64,000 bases of DNA from Streptomyces wuyuanensis (GTDB taxonomy: Bacteria; Actinomycetota; Actinomycetes; Streptomycetales; Streptomycetaceae), in assembly GCF_900103455.1 (NCBI RefSeq), contig NZ_FNHI01000001.1, positions 496,001-560,000 of the forward strand. Direction: 5' to 3'. Made by a program: the position numbers and the translations under genes. Below, in pieces: positions 17,299 through 27,855 of this stretch. Position 1 is the first letter of the stretch, and the number at the start of each line of letters is the position of its first letter. The notes under the pieces are model-generated. The model had not been told where the DNA came from, ran no database searches, and saw only the letters and a list, made by a program, of their open reading frames with translations.

Positions 17299-17700
17299 GC
17301 GGCCGTGGGCCGGTGCCCGGCGTCGCGCGGTGCGAGAGCGGCTTCGGGTGACGCGGGGTGGCGGCTCCCCGGGCGACCTACGTGCCGTGGTGGGCGTGGT
17401 GACGCGGCGGGGTGCGGGAGGGCGCTGCGTGAGCGGTTCTGCCGGGGCGGGCGGAGGGCCGGGCGAGGTGGACGCGCGGCGGGGCGGCCCCAGCCGGCGG
17501 TGAATGGGGCATTCGGGCGGAAGCGGGTGGCGGTCCGCCCGTGTGCTGCCGTCGATCGCCCCACGCGCGTGGTCGACTGATCGGCACCCGACGCCGCCGC
17601 CGCGCAAGTCCCCCGCCGCGCGCGGCGCACCGCAGGCGCATCCGAACGCCGCCCGTCCGCGGAAGGACGGGTGAGAGCAGCCGACCGACCGGAGGACCGC
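17299..17700. other. Intergenic region upstream of the crtE operon
   Basis: This 402-base gap precedes crtEIB and must contain its promoter, presumably read by the cluster's ECF sigma factor. I see no vegetative -35/-10 pair and no small gene. A GGAGG ribosome binding site for crtE lies about ten bases before 17701. The sequence around 17555-17600 is the least biased part and the best place to look for the promoter. Confidence 0.4.
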
Positions 17701-19116
17701 ATGCACCAATCCGGGGCACCCGCATCGACCCCGACCGTGCCGAACTTCGGGACGGCCTCCGACACGGCTGTGCCCTTGTGCGAGCGGCCGGACGCCGGCC
17801 CGGCCGTTGTGGTGGGCGCCGGGGACCCCGTGGCGGTGGACGCCGAGGTCCCCGTCCTGGTCGACGCAGACGTTCCCGCTGCGGTGGGACGGGAGCTGGA
17901 GCGCCTGCTGGGGGAGCGGGTGGCGGGCGCCGCCGCGCTCGACGGCGTGTTCGCCGACGATGTGGCCGCGCCCGTCGCGCGGTTCACACTGGGCGGAGGG
18001 GGGCGGATGCGCTCCCAGTTCCTGTGGTGGGCGATGCGGGCCTGCGGGGGAGCGGGGCCGGAGACGCCCGCGGCGCTCCGCACGGCCGCGGCGCTTGAGC
18101 TGATCCAGACCTGCGCCCTCGTCCACGACGACGTGATGGACGGCTCGCCGCGCCGCAGGGGCGGGCCGTCGTTCCACGCCCGGCTGGTGGCCCGGTACCC
18201 CGGTACCGCGTCCCCGGGCACCGCGGCGGCCCCCTTCGCTTCCTCGGCCGCGATCCTGGCGGGCGACCTCGCCCTGGCCTGGGCCGACGACATCGTCGCC
18301 GCGACCGACTTCGGCCACGCCGCCGTGCGGTCCGGGGTGCTGGAGAACTGGCGGGCCATGCGCACCGAGATGGTGGCGGGGCAGTACCTGGACCTCCACG
18401 GCCAGGCGACCGGATCCCGTTCCGCCGCCCGGGCGATCCGCACCGCCTGCCTCAAGACCGCGCTGTACACGGTCGCGAGGCCCCTGGCCCTCGGTGCGGC
18501 GGCCGCGGGCGCCGACCCGCGGACGGTGCTCGACCTGTGCGAGGCGGGCCGGTACGCCGGTACCGCCTTCCAGCTCCGCGACGACATCGAGGGCGTGTTC
18601 GGCGACCCCCTCGTCACCGGCAAGCCGTCGGGCGACGACATACGCTCGGGGAAGCTCACGTATCTCGTCGCGATCGCCCGGGCCCGGGCCGAGTCCCACG
18701 GGAGCCGCGCCGCGCTGTCGGTCCTCGAGAGCTCCCTCGGGAACGCGGACCTGACGGAGGCCCGGCTGCAGCGGGTGCGCGAGGTCCTCAGGGAGACCGG
18801 TGCCCTGGCGGCCGCGGAGGAACGGATCGAACGGCTCCGCGCCGCCGGTGAACGCAGGCTGGACGCGGTCGCCCTGGAACCGGCGCCGGCACTCCGGCTG
18901 CGGACGCTGCTCGCCGAGGCCGCCGCCCCCACGGGCCCCGCCCGTCCGGCGTCCGCCGCATCCGCGGCCGCCGTCCCCCACGCCGCGCCCGCCGCCTCCG
19001 CGCCGGGTGCGGCGAGCACGCAGCCCGCGCACGCGCCGGACCGGCAGGCTCGCCCGGCCGGCGGACCGGCGTCGCGGCGGCCGTCGGGCACGACCGCGGA
19101 CAGGAGCAGCCGGTGA
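17701..19116 (+). CDS. crtE: Geranylgeranyl diphosphate synthase
   Basis: A 471-residue polyprenyl synthase that condenses isoprene units to GGPP, the C20 precursor of phytoene. The first aspartate-rich motif is LVHDDVMD (D143, D144, D147) and the second is QLRDDIEGVFGD (D294, D295). The core is complete. It has about 60 extra N-terminal residues and a low-complexity Ala/Pro-rich tail of some 60 residues. The ATG at 17701 is preceded by GGAGG. It is the first gene of a tightly coupled operon; crtI starts within its last four bases. Confidence 0.94.
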   Translation: MHQSGAPASTPTVPNFGTASDTAVPLCERPDAGPAVVVGAGDPVAVDAEVPVLVDADVPAAVGRELERLLGERVAGAAALDGVFADDVAAPVARFTLGGGGRMRSQFLWWAMRACGGAGPETPAALRTAAALELIQTCALVHDDVMDGSPRRRGGPSFHARLVARYPGTASPGTAAAPFASSAAILAGDLALAWADDIVAATDFGHAAVRSGVLENWRAMRTEMVAGQYLDLHGQATGSRSAARAIRTACLKTALYTVARPLALGAAAAGADPRTVLDLCEAGRYAGTAFQLRDDIEGVFGDPLVTGKPSGDDIRSGKLTYLVAIARARAESHGSRAALSVLESSLGNADLTEARLQRVREVLRETGALAAAEERIERLRAAGERRLDAVALEPAPALRLRTLLAEAAAPTGPARPASAASAAAVPHAAPAASAPGAASTQPAHAPDRQARPAGGPASRRPSGTTADRSSR

Positions 19117-20765
19117 GGACCGTCAGGGGCCGCACGGACCATGTCGTGGTGGTCGGGGCCGGGCTCGCGGGCCTGTCCGCCGCCCTCTACCTCCTCGGCG
19201 CGGGGCGCAGCGTCACCGTCGTCGAGCGCGACGCCCTGCCCGGTGGCCGCGCGGGCCGGATCGACCGGGGCGGCTACCGCTTCGACACCGGCCCGACCGT
19301 CGTCACCATGCCCGAACTCCTCGCCGACGCCTTCGCGGCGGTCGGCGGCTCGCTGGAGGAGCGGCTGGAACTCGTCCCGCTGCATCCCGCCTACCGGGCC
19401 GGGTTCGCCGACGGCAGCGTCCTGGACGTGCACACCCGGCCCGAGGCCATGGAGGCGGAGATCGAGCGATTCGCAGGCGCGCGGGACGCGGTCGGCTACC
19501 GGCGCCTGCGCGGCTGGCTGGAGAAGCTGTACCGGGCCCAGATGGGGCGGTTCATCGACGCCAACTTCGACTCGCCGCTGCACGTGCTCACCCCCGACCT
19601 CGCCCGTCTCGCCGCACTCGGCGGCTTCGGCCGTCTCGACGCCGCGATCGGGCGCTTCATCCGTGACGAACGCCTGCGCCGGGTCTTCTCGTTCCAGTCC
19701 CTGTACGCCGGAGTCGCCCCGTCCCGCGCCCTCGCCGCCTACGCGGTGATCGCCTACATGGACACCGTCGCCGGGGTCCACTTCCCGAGGGGCGGAGTGC
19801 ACGCGGTGCCCCGCGCCATGGCCGGCGCCGCGGCCGACGCGGGCGCGGCCTTCCTGTACGGAAGGACCGTCACACGGCTTGAGCGCACCGGCGAACGCGT
19901 CACCGCGGTCGTGACCGACCGGGAGCGGCTGCCCTGCGACGCCGTGGTCCTCACCCCCGACCTGCCCGTCACCTACCGGCTCCTCGGCCGAGAGCCCCGC
20001 CGGCCGCTCGCGCTGCGCCACTCGCCGTCCGCGGTCGTCCTGCACGCCGGCACCGACCGCACCTGGCCGCACCTGGCGCACCACACGATCTCGTTCGGCG
20101 CCGCCTGGAAGAGCACGTTCCGCGAACTGACCCGCACCGGGCGCCCGATGACGGACCCGTCGCTCCTCATCACCCGGCCCACCGCCACCGACCCCGACCT
20201 CGCGCCGCCCGGGCGGCACGTCCACTACATCCTGGCGCCCTGCCCCAACACGGACATCGGCCCCGACGCGGCACACTGGCAGGATCTCGCCCCCCGCTAC
20301 CGGGCCGGCCTGCTCGCCGAGCTCGACCGCCGCGGCCTCACCGGCATCGAGGCGGCCATCGAGGAGGAGTGCCTGGTCACACCCGCCGACTGGACCCGTC
20401 GGGGCCATGCGGCGGGCACCCCGTTCTCCGTCGCGCACACCTTCGCCCAGACCGGGCCGTTCCGGCCGCGCAACCTCGTGAACGGCACGGAGAACGCCGT
20501 CATCGCGGGCTGCGGCACCACACCCGGCGTCGGCGTGCCCACCGTCCTGATCTCCGGGAAGCTCGCTGCCGCCCGTATCACCGGGGCGCACCGGCCCGCC
20601 GGGAGAGCGCCCGGGCACGCCACGGGGGCGCACCGTCCGCACACCGCGGCGAACGACCGCCGGAGCTCCGGCGCGAACCGGGCGGTGGCCCCGCCCGGCA
20701 CCGCCACGGCCGGCGACCGCCGCACTCCGGAGAACAACCGCACCGCGGAAGGCGGAACCGCATGA
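19113..20765 (+). CDS. crtI: Phytoene desaturase (CrtI-type)
   Basis: A 550-residue FAD enzyme that converts phytoene to lycopene in four desaturations at the membrane. The N-terminal dinucleotide motif is [17 protein letters not shown] (about residues 11-27), followed by [20 protein letters not shown]. Near the C-terminus is the family motif [22 protein letters not shown]. After it comes a low-complexity extension of about 55 residues. The GTG start overlaps the crtE stop (GTGA), and crtB overlaps the crtI stop, showing translational coupling. Confidence 0.95.
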   Translation: MRTVRGRTDHVVVVGAGLAGLSAALYLLGAGRSVTVVERDALPGGRAGRIDRGGYRFDTGPTVVTMPELLADAFAAVGGSLEERLELVPLHPAYRAGFADGSVLDVHTRPEAMEAEIERFAGARDAVGYRRLRGWLEKLYRAQMGRFIDANFDSPLHVLTPDLARLAALGGFGRLDAAIGRFIRDERLRRVFSFQSLYAGVAPSRALAAYAVIAYMDTVAGVHFPRGGVHAVPRAMAGAAADAGAAFLYGRTVTRLERTGERVTAVVTDRERLPCDAVVLTPDLPVTYRLLGREPRRPLALRHSPSAVVLHAGTDRTWPHLAHHTISFGAAWKSTFRELTRTGRPMTDPSLLITRPTATDPDLAPPGRHVHYILAPCPNTDIGPDAAHWQDLAPRYRAGLLAELDRRGLTGIEAAIEEECLVTPADWTRRGHAAGTPFSVAHTFAQTGPFRPRNLVNGTENAVIAGCGTTPGVGVPTVLISGKLAAARITGAHRPAGRAPGHATGAHRPHTAANDRRSSGANRAVAPPGTATAGDRRTPENNRTAEGGTA

Positions 20766-21778
20766 CGCGCCGTGAACTCGACGCAGCCGGGATCACCGAC
20801 CCCGCCCTGCGCGCCGCGTACACCGACTGCCGCCGGCTCAACGCCCGTCACGGCAGGACGTACTTCCTCGCGACCCGGCTGCTCCCGGTCGAACGGCGCC
20901 CCGCCGTCCACGCGCTGTACGGCTTCGCCCGCTGGGCCGACGACATCGTGGACGACCTCGACAGCGACGCGACCACCGCCGAGCGCGCGGACGCGCTGCG
21001 GCGGCTGACGGAACGCCTCGACTCCGGGCTGCGCCTCGGCAGCAGCCCGGAGCCCGTCGTCCACGCACTCGCGCACACCGCCCGCCGCTACGGCATCGAC
21101 CACCGCCACTTCACCGACTTCCTCGCGTCGATGCGGAGCGACCTGGAGGTGACGGACTACGCCGACTACGGCGAACTGCGCCGCTACATGCACGGTTCCG
21201 CCGCCGTGATCGGGCTGCAGATGCTGCCCGTCCTCGGCACGGTCGTCCCGCGCGAGGAGGCCGCTCCGCACGCCGCGGCCCTCGGAGTCGCCTTCCAGCT
21301 GACCAACTTCCTGCGCGACGTCGGCGAGGACCTGGACCGCGGACGCGTCTACCTCCCCGCCGACCTGCTCGCCGCGCACGGCGTGGACCGGGGCCTGCTG
21401 CTCTGGAGCCGCACCACGGGGCGCCGCGATCCCCGCATCACCGCGGCCCTCAGGGCCGCCGCCGGGCTCACCCGGAGCGTGTACCGGGAGGCGGCGCCCG
21501 GACTGCCCATGCTGGACCCGGTGTCCAGGCCGTGCATCCGGACCGCGTTCGTCCTGTACGGCGGCATCCTGGCGGCCATTGCCGACGACGGCTACGCCTG
21601 TGTGCACCGCCGCGCCGTCGTCCCGCCGGTCCGCCGGGCGGCGGTCGCGCTCGACGGACTGGCCCGGGTGGCCGCCGCCCGGCTCACGGCACCGCGCCGT
21701 CCGGCGAGGCCGGCCGGGCCCGAACGGGCCGGGCGGCGCGAGGCGTTCGCACCGACCGTGGAGGAGACGACCGTATGA
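20762..21778 (+). CDS. crtB: Phytoene synthase
   Basis: A 338-residue trans-isoprenyl diphosphate synthase that joins two GGPP head-to-head to give phytoene. Both aspartate-rich motifs are visible: [14 protein letters not shown] near residue 60 and [20 protein letters not shown] near residue 180. The ATG overlaps the crtI stop (ATGA) and the stop overlaps the next gene's ATG in the same way. All catalytic elements look intact. Confidence 0.95.
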   Translation: MTRRELDAAGITDPALRAAYTDCRRLNARHGRTYFLATRLLPVERRPAVHALYGFARWADDIVDDLDSDATTAERADALRRLTERLDSGLRLGSSPEPVVHALAHTARRYGIDHRHFTDFLASMRSDLEVTDYADYGELRRYMHGSAAVIGLQMLPVLGTVVPREEAAPHAAALGVAFQLTNFLRDVGEDLDRGRVYLPADLLAAHGVDRGLLLWSRTTGRRDPRITAALRAAAGLTRSVYREAAPGLPMLDPVSRPCIRTAFVLYGGILAAIADDGYACVHRRAVVPPVRRAAVALDGLARVAAARLTAPRRPARPAGPERAGRREAFAPTVEETTV

Positions 21779-22839
21779 CGCGCCGCCCGACGCCCGGCAC
21801 CGGCCCGCGCCGCGGAGGCCTTCCCCTGCGGCTGCGCCGCTCCGCCACCGCCTGGGAGCGCCAGCGTCCCACCTGGCGGGACGCCCGCCCGGCTCTGATC
21901 GACAGCGCTCTCAAGCGCGCTCTCGCCCGCCCGTCGGGCAACTGGTACGTCCTCGGCGACGCCCGCGCCGTCCGGCCGGGCGCCCCTTTCGGCCGGACCG
22001 TCGCCGGCGTCGAAGTGGTCGCCTGGCGGGACGCGGAGGGACGGCTCGTCGCCGGGCCGGGCGCCTGCCCCCACCTCGGCGCGCCGCTGCGCGACAGCCG
22101 TGTGCGCTGCGGAACGCTCGTCTGCCACTGGCACGGACTGGCCCTGGACGGCGGGCCGTTCGCGGGCTGGGAGCCGTTCCCGGCGTACGACGACGGCGTG
22201 CTGGCCTGGGTACGGCTGGACGCGGCCGGCGGCGAGGGGCCGCTGGACCGGCCGGTGCTGCCGGTACGGCCGCGGGCGGCGGCGTCGGTGGCGGCCGTGT
22301 ACAGCGGCACGGGGGTCTGCGAGCCGGAGGACGTGGTGGCGAACCGGCTCGACCCCTGGCACGGTGCGTGGTTCCACCCGTACTCGTTCGTCGATCTCAC
22401 GGTGGTCGACGCCCCCGGCGCCGGCCCGGGAGCCGGACCGGCAGCGGACGTGGACTCCGGCCCGGCGGGTGGGGGCGACGGGTTCACGGTGGAGGTGTCG
22501 TTCAAGGTCGCCGGACGGGTCGTCGTCCCGGTCACCGCGGTCTTCACGGCACCCGAACCCCGCACGGTGGTCATGCACATCACGGGCGGCGAGGGAGCGG
22601 GTTCCGTCGTCGAGACCCATGCGACACCGCTGGGGCCCGACCCTCTCGGCAGGCCGCGCACCGCGGTCGTGGAGGCGGTGGTCGCGGTCTCGGACCGCCC
22701 CGGCTTCGCCGCCGCCCGCGCCGCGGCGCCCGCCCTGCGTCCCCTGATGCGTGCCGCGGCGGCCCGCCTCTGGCGCGACGACCTGGCCTACGCGGAACGC
22801 CGCTGGCACCTGCGCAGCACGGGCCGTCACCCGGGCTGA
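21775..22839 (+). CDS. crtV: Rieske 2Fe-2S protein (DUF5914-like) in the crtV position
   Basis: A 354-residue protein with a clear Rieske centre: C98-x-H100 (CPHLGAPL) and C117-x2-H120 (VCHWHGLAL). The C-terminal region after residue 160 contains [21 protein letters not shown] and fits the DUF5914-type partner domain. It is the last gene of the crtEIB operon, exactly where streptomycete crt clusters carry crtV, which is often listed as a methylesterase. The iron-sulfur centre seen here instead implies electron transfer or oxygenation, perhaps in carotenoid ring modification. The symbol is by position, not by proven function. It ends 14 bases from convergent crtU. Confidence 0.82.
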   Translation: MTRRPTPGTGPRRGGLPLRLRRSATAWERQRPTWRDARPALIDSALKRALARPSGNWYVLGDARAVRPGAPFGRTVAGVEVVAWRDAEGRLVAGPGACPHLGAPLRDSRVRCGTLVCHWHGLALDGGPFAGWEPFPAYDDGVLAWVRLDAAGGEGPLDRPVLPVRPRAAASVAAVYSGTGVCEPEDVVANRLDPWHGAWFHPYSFVDLTVVDAPGAGPGAGPAADVDSGPAGGGDGFTVEVSFKVAGRVVVPVTAVFTAPEPRTVVMHITGGEGAGSVVETHATPLGPDPLGRPRTAVVEAVVAVSDRPGFAAARAAAPALRPLMRAAAARLWRDDLAYAERRWHLRSTGRHPG

Positions 22840-22853
22840 GCGGCGGGGCGGCA

Positions 22854-24449
22854 TCACCGCGTCCCCAGGCCGACCAGTGCTCGCAGCAGCGCCGAGCGGC
22901 CCCGGGCGGGGACCGTGCGCAGGGGATGGCCGCGGACGCCCCAGCGGGCGAGCAGGGCGTTGGCCGCCAGGAAGCCGCTCGTGGCGGCGCGTTCCATGAG
23001 GGCGACCGGCAGGTTCGTGCGGACCAGGTCCCCGGCCACCATCAGCGCCGGGTCGGGGGTGCGGACCGTCGGCCGGGCCTCGTGGCCGCCGACGGGGAAC
23101 AGCGGGCAGTCGTCGCGCCATTCGTGCCGCTCGTCGACCACCCCGGCGCCGCGGGTCTCCGGGTACACGCGGTGCAGCTGTTCCAGCAGCCGGTCCCGTA
23201 CGGCCGCCCGGCCGAACTCGGTCCGGGCCGCGTAGGCGTGCAGCTCCACCACGGAACCGCCCGTCCGAAGCGCCCACCGGTGCGCCTCGCCCTCCCAGCG
23301 GTCCAGCACGCTGATGTTGTCCAGGTCGCCGTAGCCGCTCGTGCCGAGGAATCCGGGACGGTCGGCGGCCACGGGCCGGTCCAGCCAGAACCGGGACACC
23401 AGGAACGGGGGCGCGGTGCGCAGCGCCGCGACGCGCCCCCGCCACTGCGCCGTGCCCAGCGCGGGCGACGCCCCGACCACCTGCCTCAGCCCCGCCGTGT
23501 CCAGCGCGAGCACCACCGCGTCGTGCGTGGCCGTGCTGCCCGCCGCGGTCACCCTGAGCCGTCCGTCACCCGCGGGTTCGACCGATTCCACCGGCGTCGC
23601 CGTGCGGATCGTGGCCCCGTGGCGGTGCAGATACTCCGCCAGCGGCTCCCACAGCGCCTGCGGGAACGGCTCCCGGGGCACGTCGAAGAGCAGCCCTTCG
23701 CTGGAGCCGAGGAAGTAGATGTGGAACATCAGCGCGAGTTCCGCCGCCGACAGCTCCCGGGGATCGGCGAAGAAGCTGCGGGAGAAGACCTCGAACGCGA
23801 GGTGCTGCGCGGCCTCGGGGAAGCGGATCCGGGCGAGGAAGTCCGCCGCGCTCACCCCGTCGAGCCGCTCGTAGATCCCGGGCACGCGTACGTCCAGCAG
23901 GGGCAGCGCGGCCCCCGGGTCCATCCGCAGGAGGCCGCGCCAGCCGAACGACGGGCTCAGCGCGACGAAGCCCAGCGCACTGAGCGGGGGGGTGCGCGGT
24001 ACGCGTGCGAAGCTGTCGAGCATGCCGCGGCTGTGCCGCAGGGGGTAGTCCGGCAGCGGGGTGAGCGAGTGCAGGCCCGGGTCCGTGCGCCGCAGCAGCC
24101 CGCGCAGGTTGTAGTACTGCCGGAAGAAGGCGTGGAAGCCGCGGCTCATGGTGGCGACGGAACCGTCGGCCAGCTCCACGGGCCAGCCGGCGAGCCGGCC
24201 GCCCAGCCCGTAGTCGCGCTCGTAGAGCGTGACGCCGACTCCCCGCTCCGCCAGGGCGGTGGCCGCAGCGAGTCCGGCGATCCCGCCGCCGACGATCCCG
24301 GCGTGCGGAGCGGGCCCGTCCACCCGGGCCCGGCCGGGCCGGGCGGGCAGGACGCGCGAGTGGCGGTCGCGGCCTCCGGCGACCGCGCCTCCACCGCCGT
24401 CGGCACCGGCGCCGCCCGCGCGGCCCCGGCCGTGTCCGCCGCCGCTCAT
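22854..24449 (-). CDS. crtU: Carotene desaturase/methyltransferase (isorenieratene synthase type)
   Basis: A 531-residue FAD-dependent enzyme of the CrtU family that aromatises beta-ionone rings to give isorenieratene. After a Gly/Arg-rich N-terminus comes a dinucleotide motif, AGIVGGGIAGLAAATALAE, then GGRLAGWPVELADGS and, near the C-terminus, PALMVAGDLVRTNLPVALMERAA, typical of carotene desaturases. The ATG at 24449 has an AGGAGGAGG ribosome binding site; further in-frame ATGs at 24530 and nearby also follow AGGAGG-like runs, so the start is uncertain. It is the third gene of the leftward crtYTU set. Confidence 0.88.
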   Translation of the reverse strand: MSGGGHGRGRAGGAGADGGGGAVAGGRDRHSRVLPARPGRARVDGPAPHAGIVGGGIAGLAAATALAERGVGVTLYERDYGLGGRLAGWPVELADGSVATMSRGFHAFFRQYYNLRGLLRRTDPGLHSLTPLPDYPLRHSRGMLDSFARVPRTPPLSALGFVALSPSFGWRGLLRMDPGAALPLLDVRVPGIYERLDGVSAADFLARIRFPEAAQHLAFEVFSRSFFADPRELSAAELALMFHIYFLGSSEGLLFDVPREPFPQALWEPLAEYLHRHGATIRTATPVESVEPAGDGRLRVTAAGSTATHDAVVLALDTAGLRQVVGASPALGTAQWRGRVAALRTAPPFLVSRFWLDRPVAADRPGFLGTSGYGDLDNISVLDRWEGEAHRWALRTGGSVVELHAYAARTEFGRAAVRDRLLEQLHRVYPETRGAGVVDERHEWRDDCPLFPVGGHEARPTVRTPDPALMVAGDLVRTNLPVALMERAATSGFLAANALLARWGVRGHPLRTVPARGRSALLRALVGLGTR

Positions 24450-24546
24450 GCGTCCTCCTCCTCTTCCCATTCGTTCCCCTCCGCCACCGCGTCCTCGGCC
24501 TCCGCCCATGCGCGCCTCTCCTCCGTCCATGTGCCTCCTCGGCCGT

Positions 24547-25275
24547 TCACGCGCCCTCCCCCTTCCCGGCCGGCACCCGGGCCACGAACGTGTGCGTGAT
24601 GCCCGTGTGCCATCCGGGCAGTGGCAGGACCCGGACGCCCGTGAACCCCGCCCTCTCCATCCGCGCCGCGAACGCGTCCGCCGTGTCGAACTCGACGACA
24701 CTGCGCCACAGGTGCTCGTACAGCGAGCCGTCCCCCGAGCACCGGGCGACGGGCAGCACCAGCCCCCGGCACACCGCCGTCCAGAGGGCGCGGTGCACCG
24801 GCCGGCCGCTCAGCGTGTACTCGTGGACCGCGATACGGCCGCCCGGTGCCAGCAGGCCGCGCACCTCGGAGAGCACCTCGTCCGGGTCGGAGACGTTGCG
24901 GAACAGATAGGCCGCGAGGACGGCGTCGAACGGTCCCGTCACCCCTGCCCCGGCGAGTTCCTCGGCGGGTGCGTGGACGAACGAGACGCTCCCGGGCCAG
25001 GACTTGCGCCGGGCCCGCGCCAGCATCCCCGCCGACGCGTCCACCGCCGTGATCTCCGCGTACGGGGCGGCCGAGAGGAGCGCGGCGGTGGACGCCCCCG
25101 TGCCGCAGCCGAGGTCCAGCAGCCGGCTCCCCGCGCCCCCGCCCGTCAGCCCGAGCCGGCGGGCGGAGCGCCGGAGCTGGCGGTGGTAGCCGGGGTTGGC
25201 CGCGACCAGACGGTCGTAGGACCGGGCGGCGTGGTCGAACGCCGCCGACAGGTCGGCGTCGTGCAGCAGGGACAT
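24547..25275 (-). CDS. crtT: Class I SAM-dependent methyltransferase CrtT
   Basis: A 242-residue UbiE-like methyltransferase. SAM motif I is RLLDLGCGTGASTAALL (about residues 51-67), followed by ITAVDASAGMLARAR and PFDAVLAAYLFRNVSDPDEV. It lies between crtY and crtU, as crtT does in other Streptomyces carotenoid clusters. Its exact substrate there is not settled. The ATG at 25275 gives a normal family N-terminus. It is probably co-transcribed with crtY, 86 bases upstream. Confidence 0.9.
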   Translation of the reverse strand: MSLLHDADLSAAFDHAARSYDRLVAANPGYHRQLRRSARRLGLTGGGAGSRLLDLGCGTGASTAALLSAAPYAEITAVDASAGMLARARRKSWPGSVSFVHAPAEELAGAGVTGPFDAVLAAYLFRNVSDPDEVLSEVRGLLAPGGRIAVHEYTLSGRPVHRALWTAVCRGLVLPVARCSGDGSLYEHLWRSVVEFDTADAFAARMERAGFTGVRVLPLPGWHTGITHTFVARVPAGKGEGA

Positions 25276-25361
25276 GAGCGGCTCCTCGAACGGCGGCAAG
25301 AGACGGCGGAGGGGGCAACGGGCCCTGGTGGCCGGGCGGCGGGCCGGTCCCAGGACACGCT

Positions 25362-26585
25362 TCAGCGGTCGGGCCGCCGGTGTCCCGGGGGCACCGGGGC
25401 GCGGCGGGGGAGCAGGGGGAGTTCGAGCGCGGTCCTGAGCATCGGCCGTACGGGGGTGCGCAGCCCGATCAGGACGTCCTCCCACCAGTGGGTGCCGCCG
25501 TCGAGGAAGCGCAGCAGACGGTGAGCCGGCACGTCGCGGAACAGCCCGGTGAAGAACGCGGCCCCGTCCACCCGCCCGGTGTCGACGGCGCGCAGCAGCA
25601 CCGCGTCCATGAGCCTGGAGCGCGAGGGGTGCGGCGCTGGTACCAGCGGCGTGCGGCCCCGTGCCAGCGCGTCCGCGACCGCACGGGTGTGGCGCTGTGC
25701 CGCGGCGAAGGTGTAGCCGGTGGCGGGCCGGGTCGCGCCTCCCGCCGCACCGATGGGGAACACGGATCTGCCCGAGCGGCGCGGGAAGCGCGCGTCGGTC
25801 ATGGGGATCACGCCCTGCTCGGTGGCGGTGACGCGGAACGGGCCGAGGCCCAGCACGTCCTCGGCGTAGTGGCGCAGGGCCCGTTCGTACGCGGCGGTGG
25901 TCAGGACGGACGGGGAGAACTCCGTGTACTCCACCAGGGCCTCCTGCGGGCCGAGCGGCAGGACGTAGCCGAACGACAGCCCCCGGCCGGGCTGCGGCGT
26001 GCGGAAGTCCATGAGGTCGGCGACGCCGTCGTCGAACCGGGGGCGGTCGGTGCGGACGAACCAGCCGCGGAAGTGCTGCAGCAGGGTGGTCCTGGCCGGG
26101 AGCGGCCGCCGCGGCGGCCGCGAGTCGAACGCCCAGCGGGCCCGCAGCCGGAAATCCGCGCCGGTGCCGTCCCGGCCGCGCACTTCCGCGCCGCCGCCGG
26201 GCAGGTCCCGTACCCGGTCCACGGCGGCCTCGTAGCGCAGACAGCCGGACCGGGACAGGAGCGCGCCGGTGCGCTCCTCGAAGTGCGCCGAGCGGATCAT
26301 CTTGTAGCGCAGTGGCGCGGGCCGGGCGGTCACCGCCGTGCCGTCCGGAGCGGTGACCCTCAGCCGGTCCCAGCTCGCCGCGAGGACGTCGTCGTACTCG
26401 CCGCCGGGCTCCTCCCAGAAGCACCAGGTGCGCGGGGGCGGACGCAGCGGCCCCGCCGGGGCGTCGACCAGCGCGACGGACGGGCGCTGACCGGCCCCCG
26501 CGTCCGGCCCCGGTGCGGTGAGCCGGCGGGCCAGGGACAGACCCGCCGCACCCGCACCGACGATGACGACGTCCACGTCGTGCAC
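25362..26585 (-). CDS. crtY: Lycopene beta-cyclase
   Basis: A 407-residue flavoprotein cyclase converting lycopene to beta-carotene. The FAD motif VDVVIVGAGAAGLSLARRL is at the N-terminus, and the cyclase motif FPIGAAGGATRPATGYTFA lies near residue 270. The GTG at 26585 is preceded by GGAGGG at good spacing, which decides the start against longer options. It heads crtYTU and follows the ECF sigma gene after 142 bases on the same strand, so sigma factor and pathway could share a transcript. Confidence 0.94.
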   Translation of the reverse strand: MHDVDVVIVGAGAAGLSLARRLTAPGPDAGAGQRPSVALVDAPAGPLRPPPRTWCFWEEPGGEYDDVLAASWDRLRVTAPDGTAVTARPAPLRYKMIRSAHFEERTGALLSRSGCLRYEAAVDRVRDLPGGGAEVRGRDGTGADFRLRARWAFDSRPPRRPLPARTTLLQHFRGWFVRTDRPRFDDGVADLMDFRTPQPGRGLSFGYVLPLGPQEALVEYTEFSPSVLTTAAYERALRHYAEDVLGLGPFRVTATEQGVIPMTDARFPRRSGRSVFPIGAAGGATRPATGYTFAAAQRHTRAVADALARGRTPLVPAPHPSRSRLMDAVLLRAVDTGRVDGAAFFTGLFRDVPAHRLLRFLDGGTHWWEDVLIGLRTPVRPMLRTALELPLLPRRAPVPPGHRRPDR

Positions 26586-26727
26586 GGTGGTCCCTCCCGC
26601 GGCGGTGACGGCACGGCTGCGGCCTTCCCGGAGCCGGGAGGGCCATGACGCCGATGCTTCCGCGAAAGGAGCCCCGGCGGATGCAGTCACCGGGCGCGTG
26701 TCGCGGACCGAGCGCCGGGAGCGCGCC

Positions 26728-27432
26728 TCACGCCGAGGCCGCGAGCGCGCGGCGCAGCGACAGCAGGGCGCGGCGCATATGGCTCTTGACGGTGCCGAGG
26801 GGGATTCCGGTCCGCTCGGCGATCTGGGTCTGGGTGAGGTCGGCGTAGAACGCGAGCCGTACGACGTGCTGCTGGGCGGAGGGCAGATCCTCCAGGGCGC
26901 GCAGCACGAGCACGCGGTCCACGGCCTGTTCGGGGCCGGTGCCGGCAGTGGGCGCGGGCCCGGGGGCGAGGAAGGCCCCGGCGGCGGCGACCAGTTCGGC
27001 GCGCCGGCTGCGGGCCGCGAGGGCGTCCGCGATCTTGTGGCGGGTGATGCCGACCAGCCAGCCCGCGAGGCCGCCCCGTCCCGGTCGGTAGCCGCGGCGT
27101 CCCCGCCAGGCCGCGAGGAAGATCTGCTGGGTCACGTCCTCCGCCTCGCGCTCGTCCCCCAGGGTCCGCCGGGCGAGGGTGTACACGAGGGAGCCCCACC
27201 GGCGGTAGACGACCTCGAGCGATCCCTCGTCACCCGCGACGAATCCGGCCGCCAGCGCGGCGTCGTCGAGGGGGTCGCCGGGGTGCGTGCCGGGAGCGGG
27301 GTGACCGCCGACCCGGCGGGTTCCGGGTTCCGGCCGGGGGGAGTCGGGGCGGGCCTCGGGTGCGGGGCGGGGGCCGGCCGGCCCGGACGCCGCGGACGGG
27401 CGGTGGGGCCTCGCGGATTCGACAAGGACCAT
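26728..27432 (-). CDS. ECF-type RNA polymerase sigma factor (LitS-like by position)
   Basis: A 234-residue sigma-70-family factor. Region 2 is seen in EVVYRRWGSLVYTLARRTLG and AEDVTQQIFLAAWRGR, and region 4 in LPSAQQHVVRLAFYADLTQT with an HTH IAERTGIPLGTVKSHMRRAL. A proline-rich leader of about 55 residues precedes region 2. The ATG follows AGGAG. It sits directly upstream of crtYTU and in the same cluster as LitR, so it probably directs light-induced crt transcription, as LitS does in S. coelicolor; this is inferred. A small zinc-finger anti-sigma gene is divergent from it. Confidence 0.9.
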   Translation of the reverse strand: MVLVESARPHRPSAASGPAGPRPAPEARPDSPRPEPGTRRVGGHPAPGTHPGDPLDDAALAAGFVAGDEGSLEVVYRRWGSLVYTLARRTLGDEREAEDVTQQIFLAAWRGRRGYRPGRGGLAGWLVGITRHKIADALAARSRRAELVAAAGAFLAPGPAPTAGTGPEQAVDRVLVLRALEDLPSAQQHVVRLAFYADLTQTQIAERTGIPLGTVKSHMRRALLSLRRALAASA

Positions 27433-27855
27433 GATTCGGCTCCTCGTGCCGGGCCGTCGCCCCGGCTCTGGTTCCGGACACGCCGCCCGCTCCCTGGAGC
27501 CGGACCGGGCCTGCAGTGCCTGGGCGCTTCCGTGCGCCGCAGCACCGTCAGACTCGTCACCGCGCCGTATGCGGACAACTTGCAGCGTTTCTGCGTCGTA
27601 ATCCAGAGCGGCGGCGCCTTTCGGCGGGACGGCGCGGCCCGCATCCGGACGCCGTCCTCTGCCGGAACGAGTTGACGGGTCCCCCGGCGACCCCTGCCGC
27701 ATCGAGCCGCCATGACAGGACGTTCCATGACGAAGCACTGCAGAACTCCCCTCGTTCGCCGCCGCCCGGTGCACCTCGGCCTCCCCGTGCAGTCCGGGGA
27801 GCGCGCCGCCGTCCCCGTGATCCCGGCGTCCCGCGCGCACGGCGATCGGTGACCG
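27433..27855. other. Divergent regulatory region between ECF sigma and anti-sigma genes
   Basis: This 423-base gap holds the promoters of the two divergent genes. The AT-richest stretch, around 27570-27602 (GCGGACAACTTGCAGCGTTT), is the best candidate for promoter or LitR operator sequence, but I recognise no consensus. I see no convincing small ORF. Confidence 0.4.
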
